From JAJDZL01 sp965220665 (GTDB lineage: Bacteria; Pseudomonadota; Gammaproteobacteria; Arenicellales; JAJDZL01), in NCBI GenBank assembly GCA_965220665.1, contig CBDCQQ010000004.1, positions 310,001-374,000 of the forward strand: a DNA stretch of 64,000 nt, read 5' to 3'. A model generated the notes under the pieces. That model was not told the origin of the DNA. It saw nothing but the letters and a program-made list of their open reading frames with translations, and ran no database searches. Positions 18,191 through 27,537 of this stretch are shown here, piece by piece. The position numbers and the translations under genes are program-made. Numbering within the stretch: the stretch's first letter is position 1; every line of letters begins with the position of its first letter.

Positions 18191-20701
18191 TCAGACTCGC
18201 AACCGCAGATTTCTCGGATCATATAAACACGAGTGACCAACTTGAGCCGAATGGAGCTCACCTAATATCCCGATTTGCAGTTCGGTTTCAGTATTCGCAA
18301 ACTTCGAATCGACGTACGCATATGCGATGTTCTTCTGAACCCTGAAACCATAGCCCCCTGAAGTGACAGAGCCCACGATTTGACCACCACAGGAAACAGG
18401 ATCACCTGAGTGAGCCGGAGCATAATTACAGTCCACACTCATTACTACCAGTCGCTTCTGTGTTTCCTGGTTGATCACCTTGCGTAACTCTTCTTTTCCA
18501 ACAAAGACATTCTTATCCATTCTGACGAATCGTTCAAGTCCAGCTTCGATCGGATTGAACTCGTACAGCAGATCTGATTTCCAATGCAAGTAACTCTTCT
18601 CCAAGCGCATTGATTCTGCGGCATATAAACCAAACTGTACTAATTTCAGACATTTGCCTGATTCCACCAGTAACTGATAGATTGAAATCAGAAACTCGTT
18701 CGGAACATGGAGTTCATAAGCCAGCTCACCTGAGTATGAGACCCGCATTGCCAACAACTCTATTTCACCAAAATACACATACTTGGCATGCATGGGCGGA
18801 AGCGTATTATGAGACCAATCATTCTCTGGAAATGCTGACTGCAACAACTGCCTCGATTGTGGTCCAGCCAATACCAGTGTTGTGTGAGTCTGTGTTTTTT
18901 CCACCAACTGCACCGAATCAGGCATGAACTTTTGAAGCCAATCTCGGTCATGCCACTCTGCAGCTGCAGCTGACCCATACCAGTAGTGGTCGTCAGTCAA
19001 TCGTGTTAGTGTCGCCTCAGTCAGGATGTTTCCATTCTCTGTGAGAAAATAGCACAGTCTCACGCTCCCGTCCCGCTGAGGAATCGCACTGCATGTCATA
19101 CGGTCCAGAAAAGCCCCGGCTCCCTCTCCTCTAATTTCATACCGATTGAAACCTGACACTTCCATCAACCCGACACTACCGCAGATTCCTGCAACTTCTT
19201 GCGATACCACCTGTTGAGTCGGCGTAAATCGATAGGAATGTTGATCGACAAAATCTGAATTGGGCTTGAAGAATAGTACCCGCTCCCAGCCATTGACCAC
19301 ACTCCACTCACAGTTTTGTTGATCAAGCACTTCGTATAACGGTGTTGTACGCAACTGACGGGCTGCTGGACGAAATTCATGTGGTAGGTGGTAGTCGAAC
19401 TCAAGCTGATATTCTTCAACCGCCTTCTGACAAGTTACTTCAATGCTAGCCCAACTGGTAAATCGGCGAGGATCAAGATACCAGGCATCCCACTCACACT
19501 CACCATTCACCATGATTTGTGCCAAAACCTTTCCTAAACCACCACCCTCACCGATACCGGCACGCAAACCCAGGCAGGCAAAGGCATTGGAAATGCCGGG
19601 AATCGGCCCAACCAATGGTGCTCCATCTGCGCTATAGGTAATCGGTCCGTTCACAACAGTGTGGATCCCGACTTCAGTCAATCCGGGCAAACGTTGGAAA
19701 ATTCGCTCCATGTTGTCCAGACATCGGTCCAAATCTGACGGGCATAGTGATCTCGAAAAGTTGGGGTCTATGCCATCGATCCCAAACAATCGACAGTCCT
19801 GTTCGTAAATCCCAACCAGCAAACCTGCTTTTTCCTGTCGACTGTAGAAGTTGTCTCCCGGGTCCCGGATAATTGGAATACGAAAATCAAGAGCCTCGAT
19901 TTCCTTTATCGGCTCTGTCAAAAAATACATATGTTCCATCGAAACAACAGGATGACTGACGCCGAGCATTGAACCAACTTCATTGACTCGATATCCAGAG
20001 GCATTGACAATCATCTCACAGCAAATGGTACCGTTTTGGGTATGGACTATGAACTCTCCATTACGTTTACGCGTAATCGCTTCGACTGGATTGAACCGGT
20101 AAATTTCAGCGCCTGCCTGACGAGCTCGACGTGCCAACGCAAATACCAGTTGTGCCGGATCGATATCACCGTCCAATGGGTCCCACCAGGCTCCCAATAG
20201 CTCATGCGTTCGAATCAGTGGGTGTCGGTTACCGACTTCATGAACGTCAATGAATTCCGTATCGACCCCTACTCCTGCCGCCATTCCGATGTAGTGCCGG
20301 TATATGTCAACCTGAGTTGGTGTGTATGCCAAACGCATTCCACCTGTGATGTGGTAATTTATGGGATATTCGGTATCGGAAGCCAGTTCCCGATACAGGT
20401 CGATTGAATGGCGTTTGAGCGCAATCATCGTCTGGTTGGAACCAAACTGGGTAACCTGAGCAGCAGCATGCCAGGTTGATCCGGAAGTCAACTCATCCCG
20501 TTCAACCAAAACAACATCAGACCACCCCTCTTGTGTTAGATGATAGAGTGTAGAGACTCCGCCAATTCCGCCACCAATTACCACCACTCTGGCAATGGAT
20601 TTCATTGATCTGGCAATATACAGAAGTTTGACAGATACACTACGTGGCCTTCGTTGTTGAATAGGCTGGTTAAATGCCTGCAAGGGACAGAAACTGAGCA
20701 A
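18191..20701 (-). CDS. Dimethylglycine/sarcosine dehydrogenase-like FAD enzyme with aminomethyltransferase domain
   Basis: FAD-dependent amine oxidoreductase of 836 residues, or 804 if translation starts at ATG 20605, which begins MKSIARVVVIGGGIGG and is the better N-terminus. Domain order: FAD-binding DAO domain with GGGIGG, then GSTWHAA, whose His is the covalent FAD site in dimethylglycine dehydrogenase. A central FAO_M domain and a GcvT-like folate-binding domain follow (about residues 420-836). The family oxidatively removes N-methyl groups and passes one-carbon units to tetrahydrofolate. It heads a minus-strand run of catabolic genes. It would logically follow a Rieske demethylase in degradation of a trimethylated amino acid. 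Substrate is inferred. Confidence 0.88.
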   Translation of the reverse strand: MLSFCPLQAFNQPIQQRRPRSVSVKLLYIARSMKSIARVVVIGGGIGGVSTLYHLTQEGWSDVVLVERDELTSGSTWHAAAQVTQFGSNQTMIALKRHSIDLYRELASDTEYPINYHITGGMRLAYTPTQVDIYRHYIGMAAGVGVDTEFIDVHEVGNRHPLIRTHELLGAWWDPLDGDIDPAQLVFALARRARQAGAEIYRFNPVEAITRKRNGEFIVHTQNGTICCEMIVNASGYRVNEVGSMLGVSHPVVSMEHMYFLTEPIKEIEALDFRIPIIRDPGDNFYSRQEKAGLLVGIYEQDCRLFGIDGIDPNFSRSLCPSDLDRCLDNMERIFQRLPGLTEVGIHTVVNGPITYSADGAPLVGPIPGISNAFACLGLRAGIGEGGGLGKVLAQIMVNGECEWDAWYLDPRRFTSWASIEVTCQKAVEEYQLEFDYHLPHEFRPAARQLRTTPLYEVLDQQNCEWSVVNGWERVLFFKPNSDFVDQHSYRFTPTQQVVSQEVAGICGSVGLMEVSGFNRYEIRGEGAGAFLDRMTCSAIPQRDGSVRLCYFLTENGNILTEATLTRLTDDHYWYGSAAAAEWHDRDWLQKFMPDSVQLVEKTQTHTTLVLAGPQSRQLLQSAFPENDWSHNTLPPMHAKYVYFGEIELLAMRVSYSGELAYELHVPNEFLISIYQLLVESGKCLKLVQFGLYAAESMRLEKSYLHWKSDLLYEFNPIEAGLERFVRMDKNVFVGKEELRKVINQETQKRLVVMSVDCNYAPAHSGDPVSCGGQIVGSVTSGGYGFRVQKNIAYAYVDSKFANTETELQIGILGELHSAQVGHSCLYDPRNLRLRV

Positions 20702-20727
20702 TCCGCAGCAACGTGATCATAGCGGAA

Positions 20728-21333
20728 TCAAGGTCCCAGAATTTCTTTCACCCAGTTTGAGTCTTCAAGCCTGAAACACAAACGTTCGTGAAGCCGGTCT
20801 TTACGGCCCTGCCAAAATTCTATGCGATCGGCAATAATCTTGAAGCCGCCCCAAAAATCGGGTCGTGGAACCGGCTGATCTTCAAACCGCTCCTCAAACT
20901 CACTGACTTTCTGGGTAAGGTAATGGAAGCTGTCAAGAACCTCGCTCTGTGGAGAAGACCACGCTCCAATCTGGCTACCCCGAGGACGGGAAGAAAAATA
21001 CGCATCAGATTCTTCGTCAGAAACCACCTCGACGCGTCCTTCAACTCTGACTTGTCGATACAGTCGGTCCCACCAAAGTACCGCGCTGGCGAATGGAGTG
21101 ACACCGATTTCCTGCGCTTTTCGACTGCCATAGTTAGTGTAAAAAACAAAGCCTTCAGGGCCATGTGCTTTCAACAGCACCTGCCGAGCCGAGGGCCTGC
21201 CTGCCGGCCCAACAGTACAGACAGTCATTGCCGTCGGTTCAATAAATCCAGCATTTTTTGCTTCGTTAAACCAACTCTCGAATAGCTCGAATGGGTCGGC
21301 ATTCGACTGAAATGAAGGTAAATCCACAGCCAA
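20728..21333 (-). CDS. pdxH: Pyridoxamine 5'-phosphate oxidase
   Basis: FMN enzyme of 201 residues that oxidises pyridoxamine/pyridoxine 5'-phosphate to PLP. Visible motifs: RPSARQVLLK (phosphate and FMN contacts), GFVFYTNYGSRKAQEI, WWDRLYRQVRVEGRVE, RPRGSQIGAWSSPQS and the C-terminal EFWQGRKDRLHER signature. The last residues (WVKEILGP) differ from the usual RLAP ending. It supplies PLP, useful beside PLP-dependent aminotransferases. It lies between the dehydrogenase gene and gabD on the same strand with short spacers (26 and 24 bases), suggesting cotranscription. Confidence 0.93.
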   Translation of the reverse strand: MAVDLPSFQSNADPFELFESWFNEAKNAGFIEPTAMTVCTVGPAGRPSARQVLLKAHGPEGFVFYTNYGSRKAQEIGVTPFASAVLWWDRLYRQVRVEGRVEVVSDEESDAYFSSRPRGSQIGAWSSPQSEVLDSFHYLTQKVSEFEERFEDQPVPRPDFWGGFKIIADRIEFWQGRKDRLHERLCFRLEDSNWVKEILGP

Positions 21334-21357
21334 TTCAGCACCGTACTATCGCCAATG

Positions 21358-22818
21358 CTATATTCCAGCAACGCAGAGGTACTTGACCTCAACGTAGTCT
21401 TCGATTCCGTATTTTGATCCTTCGCGTCCAAATCCGGATTCTTTCATGCCACCAAATGGCGCAACTTCTGTCGAAATAATACCGGTGTTAATTCCAACGA
21501 TACCATATTCAAGCGCTTCAGACATTCGCCAAACCCGACCAATGTCTCGGCTGTACAGATACGCTGCCAGACCGAACTCGGTTGCATTCGCCAATTCAGT
21601 GACTTCGTCTTCACTACTGAATTTGAAGAGCGGTGCCAGCGGTCCAAACGTTTCTTCATTTGAAACATCCATATTGACTTTAACGTGCTTCATCACAGTC
21701 GGCTGAAAGAAAGTGCCGCCGCGCTCATGCCGACTACCGCCGGCGGCAACCTCGGCACCTTTCGCGATAGCGTCATTGATGTGCGCCTCAACCTTTTCCA
21801 CAGCAGCAACGTCAATTAACGGTCCCACCTCAGTTCCTTCTTCAAGTCCATCGCCAACTTTCATTTCGCTGACTGCACTTGCGAGTTTCTCGGCAAATTC
21901 ATCATAAATATCTTCGTGCGCAAAAATTCGATTGGCGCAAACACAAGTCTGACCGGCATTGCGATATTTCGACTGAATTGCACCCGTAACTGCCGCATCA
22001 ATATCGGCATCATCGAATACTATAAATGGAGCGTTGCCACCCAATTCCATTGAAACTTTCTTCACAGTATCAGCACACTGACGCATTAATACCTTGCCGA
22101 TTTCTGTCGAGCCGGTAAAGGACAGTTTTCGCACCTTCGAATTTGAAGTCAACTCGCCGCCAATTTGGCCTGACGAGCCTGTAACTACGTTTAACACTCC
22201 AGCGGGTATCCCTGCGCGCTCCGCCAATTCACACAGCGCGAGCGCTGAATACGGAGTACTGCTTGCAGGCTTGATTACAATCGTACAGCCTGTTGCTAGT
22301 GCCGGACCAGCTTTACGGGTAATCATGGCTGAAGGAAAGTTCCAGGGTGTGACTGCAGCACAGACACCAATCGGTTCCTTGATTACGACGATACGCCGGT
22401 CAGGTAGGTGGTGGGGAATGACATCGCCATAAACGCGTCTGCCTTCTTCAGCAAACCACTCGAAAAAGGAAGCAGCGTAAGCAACCTCTCCTCTTGATTC
22501 AACCAGTGGCTTACCCTGTTCAATGGTCATCAGTTTTGCCAGATCTTCTTCGTTTTCCAGCATCAAATCAGCAAGCTTCTTCAAGCAAACCGCACGCTGC
22601 TTGGCGGTTCGCTTTCGCCAACTCTGAAAAGCAACTTCAGCCGCATCAATAGCGCGTGCAGTTTCCGCTGCACCCAGTTTCGGAACGGTGCCGATTACGC
22701 TACCACTTGAGGGATTGGTTACTTCTAAAGTGCCACCATCATCAGCGTCTACCCATTCACCATTGATGTAGCACTGCTGACGAAAGAGCGACTGGTCTTT
22801 CAAGTGCATCTTGATCAT
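21358..22818 (-). CDS. gabD: NAD(P)-dependent succinate/glutarate-semialdehyde dehydrogenase
   Basis: Aldehyde dehydrogenase of GabD type, 486 residues. The general base is E258 (MELGG) and the nucleophile C292 (GQTCVC). The paired C292/C294 can form a redox-sensitive disulfide in some GabD enzymes. PWNFP at 158-162 and FTGST at 234-238 bind cofactor. It oxidises succinate semialdehyde, and many members also take glutarate semialdehyde from 5-aminovalerate. The gene sits directly upstream of pdxH and just downstream of a glutaryl-CoA dehydrogenase gene, which favours a C5 route here. The ATG is preceded by GGAG. Confidence 0.93.
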   Translation of the reverse strand: MIKMHLKDQSLFRQQCYINGEWVDADDGGTLEVTNPSSGSVIGTVPKLGAAETARAIDAAEVAFQSWRKRTAKQRAVCLKKLADLMLENEEDLAKLMTIEQGKPLVESRGEVAYAASFFEWFAEEGRRVYGDVIPHHLPDRRIVVIKEPIGVCAAVTPWNFPSAMITRKAGPALATGCTIVIKPASSTPYSALALCELAERAGIPAGVLNVVTGSSGQIGGELTSNSKVRKLSFTGSTEIGKVLMRQCADTVKKVSMELGGNAPFIVFDDADIDAAVTGAIQSKYRNAGQTCVCANRIFAHEDIYDEFAEKLASAVSEMKVGDGLEEGTEVGPLIDVAAVEKVEAHINDAIAKGAEVAAGGSRHERGGTFFQPTVMKHVKVNMDVSNEETFGPLAPLFKFSSEDEVTELANATEFGLAAYLYSRDIGRVWRMSEALEYGIVGINTGIISTEVAPFGGMKESGFGREGSKYGIEDYVEVKYLCVAGI

Positions 22819-22835
22819 AAATCAAACTCCTAAAT

Positions 22836-24020
22836 TCAGTTGAAAGCAGGGATTCCAGTTTGCGACCTGCCCAGAATCAATGCGTGAATATCGTGTGTTC
22901 CTTCATAGGTGTTCACTGCCTCCAGATTCATGCAGTGCCGAATGACGTGAAATTCATCATTGACGCCATTACCGCCATGAATGTCGCGTGCCATACGGGC
23001 GATTTCCAGAGCCTTTCCGGCATTATTACGTTTCATCAGACTGATAAGTTCATGGGGTGCTCTGTCTGAATCCATCATTCTTCCCATTCTGAGAGAGCCC
23101 TGCAAACCCAATGCAATTTCGGTCTGCATATCAGCCAGTTTCTTTTGCACCAGTTGAGTGGCAGCAATTGGACGTCCAAACTGAATACGATTCATCGCAT
23201 AGTCCAGTGCCGATTGCCAGCAGAACTCTGCAGCACCCATTGCGCCCCAGCTGATTCCGTACCGAGCCATCGTTAGACAGGAAAAAGGTCCTTTGAGACC
23301 AAATGCATCAGGCAGAATCATGTAGTCGGAAACGAATACATCGTTCATGACAATACTGCCCGTTGTTGAAGCCCTTAACGAAAACTTCCCTTCAATTGTG
23401 GGGGTCTGGAGTCCATCTGCCCCCTTTTCGATCAAAAATCCCCGAATGACACCGTCATCATCCTTGGCCCAAACCAGAAGTAAATCTGCCACTGGTGAAT
23501 TGGAAATCCATGTCTTCTCACCACTCAGTCGATAACCGGCAGCAACTTTTCTGGCACGTGCTGTCATGCTGCCTGGGTCAGAACCATGATTGGGCTCTGT
23601 CAGCCCGAAACATCCAATCATTTGACCACTCGCGAGTTCTGGCAAAAATCGATTCCGCTGCTCCTCGCTTCCAAAACGAAAAATAGGATACATAACGAGC
23701 GAAGATTGCACGCTCATGAAAGATCGATAGCCACTATCGACCCGTTCAATTTCTCTTGCAATCAGTCCGTAGCTAACGTAATTCAAACCTGCACAGCCAT
23801 AGCCGTCAATTGTAGGACCGAGCAAACCGAGTTCGCCCATCTCCCGTGCGATTGCAGGGTCAAAGATCTCCTCTCTATTGGCCTTCACAATTCGTGGCAT
23901 AAGATTTTCTTCCGCATACCGACGAACGGTTTCCTGAATCATGCGCTCAGACTCGTCGAGCTGCTCATTGAGCAGAAACGGGTCAAACCAGGCAAACTGA
24001 TTGGGTGATTCCTTTAACAC
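22836..24020 (-). CDS. gcdH: Glutaryl-CoA dehydrogenase (acyl-CoA dehydrogenase family)
   Basis: FAD enzyme, 394 residues, that oxidises and decarboxylates glutaryl-CoA to crotonyl-CoA in lysine/glutarate breakdown. The catalytic base is E373 in NTYEGTHDIHALILGR, the normal position for this subfamily. RSFMSVQSSLVMYPI near residue 98 is characteristic of GcdH and places the substrate-carboxylate Arg. CFGLTEPNHGSDPGSM is the FAD/substrate loop. The start is GTG with GGAGG about 8 bases upstream. It lies between the gabD gene (17 bases) and a fused indolepyruvate oxidoreductase gene (12 bases), so the unit is probably an operon. Confidence 0.9.
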   Translation of the reverse strand: MLKESPNQFAWFDPFLLNEQLDESERMIQETVRRYAEENLMPRIVKANREEIFDPAIAREMGELGLLGPTIDGYGCAGLNYVSYGLIAREIERVDSGYRSFMSVQSSLVMYPIFRFGSEEQRNRFLPELASGQMIGCFGLTEPNHGSDPGSMTARARKVAAGYRLSGEKTWISNSPVADLLLVWAKDDDGVIRGFLIEKGADGLQTPTIEGKFSLRASTTGSIVMNDVFVSDYMILPDAFGLKGPFSCLTMARYGISWGAMGAAEFCWQSALDYAMNRIQFGRPIAATQLVQKKLADMQTEIALGLQGSLRMGRMMDSDRAPHELISLMKRNNAGKALEIARMARDIHGGNGVNDEFHVIRHCMNLEAVNTYEGTHDIHALILGRSQTGIPAFN

Positions 24021-24032
24021 AATAAACGCCTC

Positions 24033-27000
24033 CTAGGCAGCTTGCGGTGTGGTCTCTGGCCGACGCCAGGCTCTCAACAGATCATCAACATTGGGTTGAA
24101 TTTCTTCAACATGTTGTCGCTTGATGTGACCGTATCCTCGAATGAACTCAGGATAACTCGCAAGTTCAATCGCCAAGCGATGATTATCAGCCGTTAGACC
24201 CGACATGATTTCATTCACAATCTGCTCATATTGATTAATCAACTTTCTTTCCATTCGACGATCGTCGGAGCGGCCGAATGGATCAAACGGCGTACCACGC
24301 AAAAACTTGAAATTTGCAAGCAACGGCAACATTCGCTCCATCCATGGACCGAATGTCGTTTTAACCGGTAAACCGGTTACATTATCTTTTTTACCAATGA
24401 TCGGCGGTGCCATATGAAACCTGATCTGATAGTCTCCCTCAAACTGTTGTTCTAGCTGCTTTCTGAATTCTGCCTCGCTATAGAGCCTTGCAACCTCGTA
24501 TTCATCTTTGTAAGCAAGCAATTTGTAATAATATCGAGCTACCGCCTCTGCAAGGCCTTGCATTCCGGGCGCTTTGGACTCCTCAGCCTGAAGGGAATGT
24601 TGCACAAGTTTCCGATATCTATCTGCGTAAGCATTATTCTGATATCGGACAAGCACTTTAGCTCGAAGTTCTACGCTGTCCTGCAACGTAAGATTTACTG
24701 CGGGTCTGGATTCATCAACGGCTGTGAATGTACTCTTTACCTCTCGTTCGATCGAAGCTTGATCGACTGCATACTGTCGACCGCGGTGCAGCGCTTGCTT
24801 ATTCATCTCGACTGAGCGCGCGTTCAGTTCGATGGCTCGTTCAATTGCTTTGAGAGAGATTGGCAAATAGCCTTTCTGCAATGCAATACCGATCATAAAG
24901 AAATTGGCAGCAATCGTATCACCAAACAAATGCTCTGCATAATGATTTGAATTGACAAAGGTAAGCTGCTTCGCATTGACTGACTTTTCAATGACTGACT
25001 GCAGTTCTGAACCAGGGAATTTCAGATCACTGATCCGGGTGAAATCGCCGGACATCATTTTGTAGCTGTTTACAACGGCCCGCGTACGCTGCGGATCTGC
25101 AGTCAACAGAACCTTGTCTGATGCAGAAACTACAAGGTCACCGCCAATAATTAGGTCCGCACCGCCATTGGCTACATGCATCGACGAAATATCATTGGGG
25201 CTCTGTGCAATGATGAGGTTGCTGAGGACGGAACCTCCTTTTTGAGCAAGCCCGGTCATGTCGAGCACAGAACAGCCTAGTTCATCGAGGTGAGCTGCCA
25301 TACCCAATATTGCGCTCAGCGTAATTACTCCGGTGCCCCCAACTCCTGTTACAACAATGCAGTACTCCTTGTCAATTGATGCTACCTTTGGCAGTGGCAA
25401 TTGATTCGGATCAAAGCTTGAGGTGGTTTGCGCCTTGACAGGTTTTCGAGGCGCGCCTCCTATGACCGATACAAAGCTTGGACAAAAGCCGTCAATACAG
25501 GTGTAGTCTTTATTGCAGGAAGACTGATCAATTCTCCGCTTACGGCCAAATTCCGTTTCGTGCGGCAGAATGGCAACACAGTTTGACTGAATTCCACAAT
25601 CACCGCAGCCCTCACATACCTCCGTGTTGATAAACACCCGCTTGGCTGGGTCGGGATACTGACCCCGCTTTCTTCGACGACGTTTTTCAGCCGCGCAGGT
25701 CTGATCATAAATAATTGCCGTTACACCCTCCATATCCCGGAGTTGCCGTTGAATTGAGTCAAGTTCATGACGATCAGTAACCTTTACACCTTGTGGCAGC
25801 TTGTTTTTTGATCGACAGGCTTCGACATCATCGGTTACAACCGAGACTTTAGCGACACCTTCAGCTAAAAGCTGATGGGCTACCTGCGAGACCGACAAGG
25901 GACCGTCAAAAGGCTGACCACCAGTCATGGCAACTGCATCGTTATAGAGCACTTTGAATGTCATGGTCGTCTTTGCGGCAACTGCTGCACGGATCGCCAA
26001 TAGTCCGGAATGCAGGTACGTACCGTCCCCTACGTTCTGAAAGATATGCGATCTGTTGCTGAAAAGACTTTCTCCAATCCAACTCGCACCTTCACCTCCC
26101 ATCTGTGTGAAACGTGCAGTTGATCGATCCATCCACTGCACCATGTAGTGGCATCCAATTCCTGCTAACGCGACACTGCCTTGAGGAACTTTTGTTGATG
26201 TATTGTGTGGACAGCCTGCACAAAAGTATGGCATTCGCTGGATTGGTGCAAGTTCGGTATCTTTTTCCGACAGGATCTTAACCTGTTGCACGCGGCTGGA
26301 CAACTCTTCGGATTGAATCAGTTGAAGAATCTGTTCACCTATGACAGTCGCTATCTGCATAGCGTTCAACCGGGCTGTTGAAGGTAGGAGAATTTCCCCA
26401 TTCTGGTCTCGTTTGCCAACCACCACTGGAACAGATTTCTGACCGTAAAGCAGCGTCTTAATTTGATCTTCAATCAGTGCTCTTTTTTCTTCAATAACAA
26501 TAATTTTCTGAAGATTCCTGGAAAACCGATTTAAACCGGTTTTCTCAAGAGGCCAGCTCAACGCGACCTTGTAAAGCCGTATGCCCAGCTTATTTATCAT
26601 ATTGCGATCTAGCCCCAACTCTGTTAGAGCACGTCTAACATCAGAGTAGGATTTTCCAGTTGTTACAATCCCGATCCTTGCATCCGGGGGATCGTAGATT
26701 AAACGATCAAGACTGTTCTCTCGCCAGAATGCATGAACCGCTGGAAGCTTATGTTCGTGAAGGCGCTGTTCCTGCTGCAAGGGAGTATCAGGCCAGCGTA
26801 TATTCAGACCATCTGGCGGTAGCAGAAAATCTTCAGGTGTCACATATGAATCTGGAGCAGAGGCAAGCTCAATTGAAGCAGTTGCTTCAACTGTATCGTG
26901 AACACACTTGAGCCCGATCCAGCAGCCTGAAAAACGCGAAAGTGCCCAGCCCGTCAGTCCAAAATCCAGGATGTCCTGAACATTGGATGGATTGAGGATC

Positions 27001-27503
27001 GGCATCATGGCATCGACTAGGGCGAACTCACTCTGGTGTGCCGTAGTCGAAGATTCACAGGCGTGATCGTCACCCATGGCAGCAAGTACACCACCGTATC
27101 TTGAAGTGCCGGCTAAATTGGCGTGTCGAAACGCATCGCCGGAACGGTCGACACCAGGGCCCTTGCCATACCAGATTCCGAAGACACCATCGTACTTTCC
27201 CTGCCCGTCCAGTTCTGCCTGTTGTGTACCCCAAAGCGCAGTCGCTGCAAGGTCTTCATTAATCGCAGGTTGAAAAACGATGTTGTGAGGTGCCAGAAAT
27301 TCCTGAGCCTGCCAAAATTGAATGTCGAGCGCACCGAGTGGTGAACCACGATAGCCAGTTATGTAGGCCGCAGTTTTGAGACCCGCTAGGCGGTCCCGTT
27401 GCGATTGTAGCATTGGCAAACGCACCAGAGCCTGAATTCCGGTCATGAAGACTCGACCGGACTGTCTGGTGTACTTATCGTTGAGTGAAACTTCCGTCAG
27501 CAT
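24033..27503 (-). CDS. Indolepyruvate ferredoxin oxidoreductase-type enzyme, all subunits fused
   Basis: About 1156-residue TPP-dependent 2-oxoacid:ferredoxin oxidoreductase, with the alpha/beta and gamma parts in one chain as in aerobic proteobacteria. An N-terminal pyrimidine-binding domain contains AYITGYRGSPLG. Then come FCAGCPHN, the TPP motif NVGDGTYLHSG, a ferredoxin-like Cys cluster (CEGCGDCGIQSNC, then CNKDYTC) and the C-terminal gamma domain starting GVGGTGVITLSAILG. The family oxidises arylpyruvates or branched 2-oxoacids to acyl-CoA. Its partner acyl-CoA dehydrogenases flank it, suggesting amino-acid-derived keto-acid catabolism. The ATG at 27503 is preferred over the TTG one codon upstream. 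Confidence 0.9.
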   Translation of the reverse strand: MLTEVSLNDKYTRQSGRVFMTGIQALVRLPMLQSQRDRLAGLKTAAYITGYRGSPLGALDIQFWQAQEFLAPHNIVFQPAINEDLAATALWGTQQAELDGQGKYDGVFGIWYGKGPGVDRSGDAFRHANLAGTSRYGGVLAAMGDDHACESSTTAHQSEFALVDAMMPILNPSNVQDILDFGLTGWALSRFSGCWIGLKCVHDTVEATASIELASAPDSYVTPEDFLLPPDGLNIRWPDTPLQQEQRLHEHKLPAVHAFWRENSLDRLIYDPPDARIGIVTTGKSYSDVRRALTELGLDRNMINKLGIRLYKVALSWPLEKTGLNRFSRNLQKIIVIEEKRALIEDQIKTLLYGQKSVPVVVGKRDQNGEILLPSTARLNAMQIATVIGEQILQLIQSEELSSRVQQVKILSEKDTELAPIQRMPYFCAGCPHNTSTKVPQGSVALAGIGCHYMVQWMDRSTARFTQMGGEGASWIGESLFSNRSHIFQNVGDGTYLHSGLLAIRAAVAAKTTMTFKVLYNDAVAMTGGQPFDGPLSVSQVAHQLLAEGVAKVSVVTDDVEACRSKNKLPQGVKVTDRHELDSIQRQLRDMEGVTAIIYDQTCAAEKRRRRKRGQYPDPAKRVFINTEVCEGCGDCGIQSNCVAILPHETEFGRKRRIDQSSCNKDYTCIDGFCPSFVSVIGGAPRKPVKAQTTSSFDPNQLPLPKVASIDKEYCIVVTGVGGTGVITLSAILGMAAHLDELGCSVLDMTGLAQKGGSVLSNLIIAQSPNDISSMHVANGGADLIIGGDLVVSASDKVLLTADPQRTRAVVNSYKMMSGDFTRISDLKFPGSELQSVIEKSVNAKQLTFVNSNHYAEHLFGDTIAANFFMIGIALQKGYLPISLKAIERAIELNARSVEMNKQALHRGRQYAVDQASIEREVKSTFTAVDESRPAVNLTLQDSVELRAKVLVRYQNNAYADRYRKLVQHSLQAEESKAPGMQGLAEAVARYYYKLLAYKDEYEVARLYSEAEFRKQLEQQFEGDYQIRFHMAPPIIGKKDNVTGLPVKTTFGPWMERMLPLLANFKFLRGTPFDPFGRSDDRRMERKLINQYEQIVNEIMSGLTADNHRLAIELASYPEFIRGYGHIKRQHVEEIQPNVDDLLRAWRRPETTPQAA

Positions 27504-27537
27504 CAACTAAAGATCCCTGAGACGCAGTCGCCTGAAT

